Positions 23,550-30,343 of a stretch of DNA of 51,259 nt are shown here, piece after piece; position 1 is the first letter of the stretch, and each line of letters starts with the position of its first letter. This stretch comes from Bacilli bacterium (lineage in GTDB: Bacteria; Bacillota_I; Bacilli_A; RFN20; CAG-826): contig JALCDB010000005.1 of NCBI GenBank assembly GCA_022641095.1, forward strand, positions 67,766 to 119,024, read 5' to 3'. A program made the position numbers and the translations under genes. Below the pieces are notes generated by a model. The model saw nothing but the letters and a program-made list of their open reading frames with translations. It ran no database searches and was not told the DNA's origin.

Positions 23550-25076
23550 ATGAATGGTGTAATTTACGCTCGTTATTCTTCCGATAATCAAAGGGAAGAA
23601 TCAATTGAAGGTCAGATAAGGGAGTGCAATGTCTATGCCCAAAGGAAAGGGATTGAGATAGTCGGTCAGTATATCGATCGAGCCCTTTCGGCAAGGACGG
23701 ATAACCGCCCAGAGTTCCAAAGGATGATTAAGGAATCATACAACAAAGGATTTCAAAATGTCATCGTGTGGAAAAGAGACCGCTTTGGGAGAAACCGATA
23801 CGACATGATGAAATACAACGCCATTCTTGATAAGAACGGCTGTAAGCTTCTTTCGGCTACTGAAAATATCTCAGAAGGCTCAGACGGAATCATTCTTGCC
23901 TCAGTCCTTGATGGCGTGAACGAAGCCTATTCCGTTGATCTTGCACAAAAGGTAAGGCGTGGAGAGAAAGAGAACGTTATAAACGGAAAAGGTAACGGAG
24001 GAAGAACTCCATACGGCTACGACTTAAAGGATTCACATTATTTCATCAATGAGAAGGAAGCGGAGATAGTCCGATACATTTATAAAGAGTATGCCGATAG
24101 CAAAATTACAATCAATGGTCTTGCAGTATTATTGAAGCAAAAAGGATTTGTAACCAGAACTGGCGAACCATTTAGTCATGGCTCACTTAGTTGTATGCTC
24201 GGAAACAAGAAGTATATCGGCGAGTATTCCTGGGGTGAAACCACTAATGAGGATTGTATGCCTCATATCATTGATGATGACCTCTTCAATCAAGTCCAAA
24301 AGAAAAAAGAGAAGAACAAAAGAATCCCTCAAGTATATAAGACTGACGTGGAGTACATTCTCACTACAAAATTGATTTGTGGGACTTGTGGCTCATTCAT
24401 GGTTGGCGATTCAACCCTTAAAAAGAAAACTGGCAAAATCTATCGCTACTATACCTGTTCAAAGGTAAAGCATGAAAGAAAGTGCACGAAGAAATCGGTT
24501 GAAAAGGAAGCAATAGAAAAACTCGTGGTTATAGCCACCCTTAAATTCATAAGTGAGAAAGAGAATAAGGTAACTATGGTTCAGGAGTTATACGACTACC
24601 TTCAGCAAGAATGTCCGTTCATCCAGCAAATGGAAACCACCATAGCAGAAACCCAAAAGAAGATGGACAACATTATGAAGGCCATAGAAGCTGGTTTAGA
24701 GCCTTCTGAACTCAAAGAAAGATACAACAAGCTAAAGGCAGACAAGACTGAAATTGAGAGAAATTTAGAGGTAGAAAAGATTAAGAATCCAAGTCTATCA
24801 AAAGACCAGATTGAGTACGTAATCAACGAATATTCTCAGTTTGATCCTGATGATATTGAGGAAAGGAAGGTTTTAATCAATACCTTCGTTAACTCGGTGT
24901 ATCTCTATGATAATCAGCCATATATCGACATTTTCTTCAATTTCAAGAACGGGCAAAGGCGTATAAAACTGGAGGATATCAGTTCGACTACGTCTATGCC
25001 TTGCTCCACCAAATTGGTTGGTGGCCGCACCAAAGCAATGCACATTCATCAACTAGCGTTTCGGAATAAGACTTGA
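23550..25076 (+). CDS. Large serine recombinase (integrase of the element)
   Basis: 508 residues. The N-terminal resolvase domain has the catalytic Ser in YARYSSDNQREESIEGQ (about residues 6-22) and WKRDRFGRNRYD near residue 75. A recombinase domain follows (GRTPYGYDL and GSLSCMLGNKKYIGEYSWG). A zinc-ribbon (CGTCGSF and, later, CSKVKHERKC) is near residues 279-312, and a long coiled coil is near 350-420. It catalyses site-specific integration and excision. The 12-bp attachment core sits at codons 485-488, so the last 20 residues (LVGGRTKAMHIHQLAFRNKT) come from beyond the attachment core, not from the element itself. Confidence 0.95.
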   Translation: MNGVIYARYSSDNQREESIEGQIRECNVYAQRKGIEIVGQYIDRALSARTDNRPEFQRMIKESYNKGFQNVIVWKRDRFGRNRYDMMKYNAILDKNGCKLLSATENISEGSDGIILASVLDGVNEAYSVDLAQKVRRGEKENVINGKGNGGRTPYGYDLKDSHYFINEKEAEIVRYIYKEYADSKITINGLAVLLKQKGFVTRTGEPFSHGSLSCMLGNKKYIGEYSWGETTNEDCMPHIIDDDLFNQVQKKKEKNKRIPQVYKTDVEYILTTKLICGTCGSFMVGDSTLKKKTGKIYRYYTCSKVKHERKCTKKSVEKEAIEKLVVIATLKFISEKENKVTMVQELYDYLQQECPFIQQMETTIAETQKKMDNIMKAIEAGLEPSELKERYNKLKADKTEIERNLEVEKIKNPSLSKDQIEYVINEYSQFDPDDIEERKVLINTFVNSVYLYDNQPYIDIFFNFKNGQRRIKLEDISSTTSMPCSTKLVGGRTKAMHIHQLAFRNKT

Positions 25077-25160
25077 TGCAAGTGGTGAAGTGCTATCTAC
25101 GCAAAGTCAAGACAGAGAGGATATATAACCCTCTCTTTTTATTAGGAACACAAGAACTTT
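25003..25160 (+). repeat. Right attachment core plus degenerate copy of the element's left end
   Basis: The core GCTCCACCAAAT is at 25003-25014. Beyond it are a 35-bp segment (25048-25082) matching 19807-19841 at 29 of 35 bases, a terminator (25114-25140), and TTAGGAACACAAGAACTTT (25142-25160), nearly identical to 19908-19926. The order matches the left end, so the right flank looks like the decayed left end of an older related element integrated at the same tRNA. The rest of 25161-25358 has no convincing gene. Confidence 0.55.
25114..25140 (+). terminator. Terminator after the recombinase
   Basis: AGAGAGG (25114-25120) and CCTCTCT (25130-25136) with a 9-nt loop, then TTTTT. Confidence 0.8.
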
Positions 25161-25358
25161 GTTTTGTCGATTAGAAAAACTGGAAGACGCTGAATTCGTA
25201 GCGTATATGCTCACTAATAGAGTATTCTGTGATGTCTGCGAGGAGAAAATTGTCAGTGAACCATCCAGCAAAAAACAAGAATCCATCAGTGCTGCAAATG
25301 TAAGAGAGCCAAAAAGAAACTTTGCGAAACGTCTTTTCTATCCAACCAGTTGAAGCGA

Positions 25359-26612
25359 TCAATAAGTAAATCGAATCAAAGCGGCGAATCCAAAATAAGC
25401 CGTGGAATCAAAAAATCTAGTATAAGAAGATGTCCATCCATCGCATAACTCGAAGAAGAGTTTTGTTTGTTTGCTTTTAAATATCCACCATCCCGTCTCT
25501 TTTGTGTAGATCTTATAGCCGCACAAAGCAGTTGTGTGAGATCCGTAAGTGTTTGTTGACATCGACCACAGCAACGGCCTGTCGCTATTGATTTCCGAAG
25601 GAACGGAAGCCGAATAGGCGCCCCAATCAACATGGTCGAAGAAACCTACGTCATGACCATATGACGTTCCTAGATCACGCACGATGTCTCGACTATCCCA
25701 GACAGTGAGTCCTTCGACTTTTCCATATCGATTAACCGTGTTTGTTCTGACTTTGATGTACATTTTAGGCCAATATGGCATTCCGTAATAGTTCAGATGC
25801 ATTTTTTCATTTTTCATCGTTCCGTTTGAGTTGACCCTTTGGTCGTAAAGCGCCTTTTCCTCTGTGCTTGGATGGTAATATCTTTTTGAATTTGACGAAG
25901 GGGCATCATCCCATTTCTCTTTTTGGAAATACTGAGCAATAGTGTAAGGAGCGACAAGGCAGCAATTACCCTCGGAATAACTAATCGTATAGCCATCTTT
26001 TTGTTCTTCCGTCACATATGCGGATAGGTCCATCTCGTCAAAAGGCTGCATATTCAAATGTTTGTTTCCGATCAACGACCATCCGCCTCCACAAGAGTTG
26101 TTAAGATATCGTTGAACGTTCCCTATGCATCCAGCGCCGGTTTTTCCAACAATGTGTCCAGTTGAGTCTGTATTTTCAAGAAAAGCATCAGAATCATCCC
26201 ATTTTTGTTTTACAGAATTTACTGTTCCTTTTTGGTCGGTAAACAGATAGCCTGATAAGGTGTTGTATGAAATATCTGCTATGTCAGAGAAATTTTTGTA
26301 TGGGGATTCTCCTTCGTCTTGAAAATCGTAGAAAGCGAAGTCGGTTCCTATGGTGGCGTATCCTTCTTCGCCATTGAAATCGATAAACGTTCCTTCCTTT
26401 GTTTCGTCTCCGTCTACAATCGTGATAATCCTATGGCCCTCTATTCCCGATATGTTGTTCCCGCCCGAAAAAGCTTGGCTTAATTTGTTTAGGACGGAAA
26501 TTGAAATGTTAGGTAATTCTCCGGCTGTGAAGTTTTTGTTGTTTGTCAGCAAGCCTTCTCCGCCAAAAGCCATCGGCACAAACGCCAAAATCGCCAGTAT
26601 TGTGAGTTTCAT
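25359..26612 (-). CDS. Secreted cysteine-protease-like protein
   Basis: 417 residues from ATG 26612, preceded by AAAGGAAAG. An N-terminal signal peptide is visible (MKLTILAILAFVPMAFGG). The C-terminal half has a papain-like (C39/C10-like) pattern: candidate nucleophile in YSEGNCCLVAPYTIAQYF (about residues 214-231), candidate His in GSHTTALCGYKIY (about residues 358-370), and CDGW further on, where the family often has an Asn/Asp-Trp. It is acidic and Asn/Ser/Tyr-rich with two Cys in GNCC. It is the last gene after an ECF sigma and a membrane partner, 20 bp apart, suggesting secretion under sigma control. The family assignment is inference from spacing of motifs. It is lower in GC than host genes. 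Confidence 0.55.
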   Translation of the reverse strand: MKLTILAILAFVPMAFGGEGLLTNNKNFTAGELPNISISVLNKLSQAFSGGNNISGIEGHRIITIVDGDETKEGTFIDFNGEEGYATIGTDFAFYDFQDEGESPYKNFSDIADISYNTLSGYLFTDQKGTVNSVKQKWDDSDAFLENTDSTGHIVGKTGAGCIGNVQRYLNNSCGGGWSLIGNKHLNMQPFDEMDLSAYVTEEQKDGYTISYSEGNCCLVAPYTIAQYFQKEKWDDAPSSNSKRYYHPSTEEKALYDQRVNSNGTMKNEKMHLNYYGMPYWPKMYIKVRTNTVNRYGKVEGLTVWDSRDIVRDLGTSYGHDVGFFDHVDWGAYSASVPSEINSDRPLLWSMSTNTYGSHTTALCGYKIYTKETGWWIFKSKQTKLFFELCDGWTSSYTRFFDSTAYFGFAALIRFTY

Positions 26613-26632
26613 GATGCTTTCCTTTCGTTTTT

Positions 26633-27352
26633 TTATTCGTGCCAATCGTCGGAATTTGAAGGTTGCGGTATCGTTGAGGCCCTCCTTCCGTTAGTTGGCA
26701 AGCGGAAGCACACATTGGTGAGGTCGGTTCCGTCTTCGTTTATTCCGAAGGCATTGGTCCTAACTAAGATGATTTCCTTTGAGTAAAACTCATCCGATTC
26801 GTCTATCGGGAAACTGAAGTCGAAAGTACCTATGAAGCGGTTCGATTCGCTGATAGCGAAAGAGTAGTCGTCACCGTCTTCGAGCCAACCTTGCATCCCG
26901 TAATCAGATACAAACGAGCCAAAATCGATGAGCAGTTTTCTTTCATCATCGTTAAGGCCCACCGTAACGGTCAAAGAGGAGGCGTAAAAGACGCTTCCGT
27001 TCGAGGATAAGTTAACTTTGGCTTCCAAAGACAGCGTCTCGTTCCTTAGCCAAGAATCCTTGAGGGTAAACGAGTCGGTTCCATTGGAAACCTCTTTCCC
27101 GAGGCCGTATTCGAAGGCGGCCTTCATCGGAGTCTCTGTTTTGAAGAGGCCGGCCCCATAAAGGGATCCGACGACTACCCCGGCAATCATGACGGACGAA
27201 CATGCAAGGATGATGAATTTTGGCGAGATACGATTCGGTTTCCTTCCGCTTTGCAGCCTGACTTTGATTCTTGAAAGAACGCTTTCGGCGCTAAGATGGC
27301 AAATAGGCATTTCCCCGCAGGCTTTCTTTAGCAATGATTCAACAATTTCCAT
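26633..27352 (-). CDS. Membrane protein, probable anti-sigma partner
   Basis: 239 residues. A cytoplasmic N-terminus of about 45 residues (with ESLLKKACGEMPI and a basic stretch before the membrane) is followed by one membrane helix (FIILACSSVMIAGVVVGSLYG, about residues 46-66). An outer domain of about 170 residues is rich in beta-strand residues and Ser/Asn. It resembles the DUF4179-like ectodomains found next to ECF factors, but I cannot assign it. The start overlaps the sigma gene's 3' end by 14 bp, the usual arrangement for a sigma/anti-sigma pair. Confidence 0.6.
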   Translation of the reverse strand: MEIVESLLKKACGEMPICHLSAESVLSRIKVRLQSGRKPNRISPKFIILACSSVMIAGVVVGSLYGAGLFKTETPMKAAFEYGLGKEVSNGTDSFTLKDSWLRNETLSLEAKVNLSSNGSVFYASSLTVTVGLNDDERKLLIDFGSFVSDYGMQGWLEDGDDYSFAISESNRFIGTFDFSFPIDESDEFYSKEIILVRTNAFGINEDGTDLTNVCFRLPTNGRRASTIPQPSNSDDWHE

Positions 27353-27830
27353 TTTTCATCTTTCCTTTCAGTATTTTCCTTCCACGCTCAAGCCTTTTCT
27401 TGACCGCGTTTTCGCTGATGGCAAGGGATTTCGATATGGTTTCTATGCTCATCTCATCCATATAGAAGAGCACAATCGCGCTTTTGCATTTCTTGGGAAG
27501 GTCCGCTATAAGATTCAGCGCCTCTTCCAACTCCCCTTTGCTTTCTTTATCAACTTCTGATTTCGTTTCGTAAGCGGATTCTCTTTGGATCTCAATTTCT
27601 TTTTTTCTCTTCCTAAGAACATCCAGGCTTCTGTGGATTGCTTTGGAGACAAGCCATGATTTGATGTTCCGCTCATCCTTTGGAGGGCGCTCGAAATACT
27701 CCATGAACACATCTTGAAGGACGTTTTCGCTGTCTTCGCTTGACTGCAGATATGAAAATGAAGCTCTGAAAACGTCCCGGGAACACGAATTGTATATTTC
27801 CGTGAAATGCTCGTCTGTGGGATGTCCCAT
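27339..27830 (-). CDS. ECF-type sigma factor
   Basis: 163 residues. Region 2 is YLQSSEDSENVLQDVFMEYF (about residues 27-46) with NIKSWLVSKAIHRSLDVLRK. Region 4 is LPKKCKSAIVLFYMDEMSIE followed by TISKSLAISENAVKKRLERG (about residues 114-153). AAGGAGG lies just before the ATG, in contrast to the leaderless sigma gene at 15799. It heads a three-gene unit with a membrane partner and a secreted protease-like protein. It is more divergent in sequence and lower in GC than the other sigma factor. Confidence 0.87.
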   Translation of the reverse strand: MGHPTDEHFTEIYNSCSRDVFRASFSYLQSSEDSENVLQDVFMEYFERPPKDERNIKSWLVSKAIHRSLDVLRKRKKEIEIQRESAYETKSEVDKESKGELEEALNLIADLPKKCKSAIVLFYMDEMSIETISKSLAISENAVKKRLERGRKILKGKMKNGNC

Positions 27831-28134
27831 TTCCCCTCCTTATATAACCAACGTTGCGAACGCTAAAAAGGTGACGTTTTTATTTTAATTATTCTAAACC
27901 CACGGCAAACATTCAAAAAGTCGTTCCTTCGGACGGCTTATGGTTGTGCCCGCCGCTTCTTGAGCGGAAATTGCGTTTTGGCGAAGATGCCCGCTTGGCA
28001 CGCGTGAGAAGTTCACAAAAAGATTCTTTGTTGGGGAAGGGGCCACGGAAAGAGCGGGCTTCGATTCGGCTTTTTCGATTTACCGGAGACCAAGGATAAC
28101 CATCTTCTCGTTTGGAAGAAGGCGCCGACCCCCG
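27831..28134. other. Non-coding interval between the sigma operon and the thioredoxin gene
   Basis: About 304 bp. The part next to the sigma gene is AT-rich and holds its promoter and ribosome site. It includes AACGTT and GCGAACGC close together, a possible operator. The remaining 230 bp are GC-rich with no start codon, no good hairpin with T-run and no recognised RNA. Confidence 0.4.
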
Positions 28135-28410
28135 TCATCGTTTGGGGCATCCGCACGAGCAACCGCGCGATTCCTGGGCCCTCTTCAGCAACTCTTTCGC
28201 TTGCTTAACGTCAAGGACGCGTCCCATGGAATAAACTTTTCCATCGATAACTAACGCCGGCGTCGACATGATTCCCATTTCGATGATTCCGTTTGAATCC
28301 TGATAAAACTCGACCTCGTCCTTCAATCCCATCTCTTTGGCGGCTTCGACGACCGCCTCGTAGTTTTTGACTGATTTCGGGCAGCCACAACCCAACGCTT
28401 GAATTTTCAT
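28135..28410 (-). CDS. Thioredoxin-fold small protein with CxC instead of CxxC
   Basis: 91 residues from the ATG at 28410, which has AAGGAGG upstream; the longer frame to 28452 is not needed. It matches the redox-active-disulfide-protein-2 group of small thioredoxins: MKIQALGCGCPKS at the N-terminus, the cis-Pro segment MSTPALVIDGKV near residue 55, and a C-terminal helix. The family motif GxGCxxC is changed: Cys10 is kept, the second Cys is Ser13, and an extra Cys8 makes CGC. The C-terminus adds CSCGC. These may bind metal or metalloid. Third gene after arsR and the permease. Confidence 0.82.
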   Translation of the reverse strand: MKIQALGCGCPKSVKNYEAVVEAAKEMGLKDEVEFYQDSNGIIEMGIMSTPALVIDGKVYSMGRVLDVKQAKELLKRAQESRGCSCGCPKR

Positions 28411-28471
28411 CTTTTTCCTCCTTTTGGATGATGAATATGTTAGAAATGGCAAAAGCCATCGATAACCTTAA

Positions 28472-29614
28472 TCAGATAAACAGGTAGCCGACCGCGTTGA
28501 ACAGGTAGCCGATTATCACTATTCCGATGGTGACTATGACTATGAAAGACGCGAGAAGTTTCGGCTTCACGGCCTTTCTTAGCATAATAAGGGACGGAAG
28601 CGAAAGGGCGGTGACGCTCATCATGAAGGAAAGGATCGTTCCTAGACCCGCCCCCTTGGCATATAACGCTTCGGCGATAGGGAGCGTTCCGAAGATATCC
28701 GCGTACATGGGCACGCCGATTATGGTGGCGAGAGGGACTCCATACCACGTGTTGGACCCCAACAAGTTTTCAACCCATTCAGCCGGTATGGCGTTGTGGA
28801 TCAGGCATCCGATGGCGACGCCGACCACTATGAACCAAAAGACCTTTTTGTACGTCTGCCACATTTGGTCTCTTGAATACATGAGTCTGTCTTTTTGAGT
28901 GAGATTCGGCGTGTCGATATCAACCATGGATTGGCCCTTTAACACAAAATCCTCAACGTTTTTGCCAAGTCCGGTTTTTTCGATGATGGCTCCTCCGATA
29001 ACGGCCAAAACGAGCCCCACCAGAACGTAAGCGATCGCGATGGGCCAGCCGAAAAATCCGACTAGAAGCATAAGGGAACCCAAATCGACCAACGGGCTGG
29101 ATATCAGGAAACTGAAAGTGACGCCGCTCGATAGGCCCGCTCTCGTGAAACCGATGAAAATCGGAATGGAGGAACAACTGCAAAACGGGGTCACCGTACC
29201 TAACAAAGCCCCAATGATATTGGCGCCTATTCCGTGGAACTTCCCGAGAATCCTTTTTGTCCTTTCGGGCGGGAAATAAGACTGGATGTAGGAAATGAGG
29301 AAAATCAATAGGCAAAGCAAAATTCCGATTTTTATGAAGTCATAAACGAAGAACTGAACGGACGACTCAACCTGATATTGCCAGGTCCCATCTTCGAAGC
29401 GTCCCCCAATCGCGATGATCAGTTTCCATATCAAGGCGCTTAGCCATTTCATGCCAAGAATTTGGTCGCTGATGAAGTTCCAAGGAATCGCCGCGGCGTC
29501 CCATCCGAGGAAAACGCCAACGAGAACATTTATCGATGCGATCAGCAGGACTATTCCGCCGAAAAGCCAAAGTTTCCAATGTTTGGGGTTTATTCGTTTG
29601 TTTGCCGCTTCCAT
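28472..29614 (-). CDS. DUF318/ArsP-type permease
   Basis: 380 residues from ATG 29614, with GGAG 7 nt upstream; the GTG at 29620 would be too close to that site. About eight to ten membrane segments are visible. The signature TPFCSCSSIPIFIGF (about residues 143-157) is the Cys-Ser-Cys motif of the DUF318/UPF0718 permease family, which includes the organoarsenical exporter ArsP. A second half repeat begins around PMYADIFGTLPIAEALY. With ArsR and a thioredoxin-like protein it forms a metalloid- or thiol-linked export module. The exact substrate is not shown. Confidence 0.82.
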   Translation of the reverse strand: MEAANKRINPKHWKLWLFGGIVLLIASINVLVGVFLGWDAAAIPWNFISDQILGMKWLSALIWKLIIAIGGRFEDGTWQYQVESSVQFFVYDFIKIGILLCLLIFLISYIQSYFPPERTKRILGKFHGIGANIIGALLGTVTPFCSCSSIPIFIGFTRAGLSSGVTFSFLISSPLVDLGSLMLLVGFFGWPIAIAYVLVGLVLAVIGGAIIEKTGLGKNVEDFVLKGQSMVDIDTPNLTQKDRLMYSRDQMWQTYKKVFWFIVVGVAIGCLIHNAIPAEWVENLLGSNTWYGVPLATIIGVPMYADIFGTLPIAEALYAKGAGLGTILSFMMSVTALSLPSLIMLRKAVKPKLLASFIVIVTIGIVIIGYLFNAVGYLFI

Positions 29615-29630
29615 AAACACGCTCCAATAA

Positions 29631-29648
29631 ATTGATGAATATCAATAT
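29631..29648 (-). promoter_or_regulatory. ArsR operator candidate before the permease
   Basis: ATTGAT-GAAT-ATCAAT is a perfect inverted repeat (29631-29646) within an 18-bp segment matching the site at 30022-30039 at 15 of 18 bases. It lies just upstream of the permease ribosome site and after the arsR terminator, marking a second regulated promoter. Confidence 0.55.
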
Positions 29649-29655
29649 GTTTTCG

Positions 29656-29678
29656 TAAAAAGAAAACCCATCAGGGTT
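29656..29678 (-). terminator. Terminator after arsR
   Basis: On the minus strand AACCC-TGAT-GGGTT is followed by TTCTTTTT. The short stem may allow partial read-through into the permease gene. Confidence 0.55.
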
Positions 29679-29693
29679 ATAAGGTTCGACGCT

Positions 29694-30002
29694 TTATCGG
29701 CAATCGCAAGAAACGATGGCTTCTTTGCCATCTTTGCAGATCGCTTGAATAAAACGCGAAATCTCACACATGCTTTCGCTGATCAAGGAATAATGGCACC
29801 ATTTCCCGTTTCTTTCGACTGAAACCAATTTGAGATTCGTAAGTATTTTCATGTGATGCGATAGAGTGCCTTGGGAAATATGGAGCTCTTCTAGGATTTT
29901 GCAAGCGCAAATGTTTCCTGATTTAGAAACTATTTGAAGTATCTGCAGTCTGGTTGGGTCCGATAGGGCTTTGGCCGCCAGCGTGAATTGGGTATTCGTC
30001 AT
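29694..30002 (-). CDS. ArsR/SmtB family repressor
   Basis: 102 residues, the usual ArsR size. The winged helix is clear: ALSDPTRLQILQIVSKSG (about residues 12-29), then ICACKILEELHISQGTLSHHM (31-51), with Cys-Ala-Cys at the position of the ELCVCDL metal site of arsenic sensors, and ISRF and the C-terminal SCDCR offering further thiols. It probably senses As(III), Sb(III) or another thiophilic ligand. AGGA precedes the ATG. It sits under an operator-like site at 30022-30039 and is followed by its own terminator and the permease promoter. Confidence 0.9.
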   Translation of the reverse strand: MTNTQFTLAAKALSDPTRLQILQIVSKSGNICACKILEELHISQGTLSHHMKILTNLKLVSVERNGKWCHYSLISESMCEISRFIQAICKDGKEAIVSCDCR

Positions 30003-30343
30003 TTTTGTTCCTCATTCTCATATCTATGAGTATCAATATAATAATTTGCATATCCACATAAGTCAATATGCTAACGTAATTGCCCTTTCGTTGTTTATTC
30101 ATGAGGCGCCTAGCCGGCGATGCTATGCGCGAACAAACGAATCGCGCTCAGAAGAAAGACGGACTCCTGTTGGCGGAAACCGAGCTCCGCGTTGCGGGAT
30201 TGGCGCCGCACTAAGAGCGATCCATCACCGCCCTTTTTGCAAAAGTATTCCGATGTATAGCAGTTCACCACTCCGTAACGCCCAACTGGACGCATCGTGT
30301 TATCATAAACCCAATAGGCGGGGGAGGTTCCCCCGATACAATC
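30003..30343. other. Intergenic region holding the arsR operator (30022-30039) and the upstream region of the McrB-like gene
   Basis: About 341 bp. ATCTATGAGTATCAATAT (30022-30039) matches the permease operator. Immediately before the McrB-like gene, GGGGGA/TCCCCC (30320-30334 area) forms a hairpin that would include its GGAGG. The middle part is GC-rich and holds only short frames without ribosome sites; I see no gene there. Confidence 0.45.

Noticed and set aside
23550-25076. Tyrosine integrase, as expected for a tRNA-targeting element
   Set aside because: The catalytic YARYSSDNQ start, the recombinase domain, the zinc ribbon and the coiled coil are those of a large serine recombinase.
25159-25353. 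64-codon frame with CDVCEEK, vaguely zinc-ribbon-like
   Set aside because: No start site, ends by overlap with the protease region, and lies in decayed element sequence; at most a remnant.
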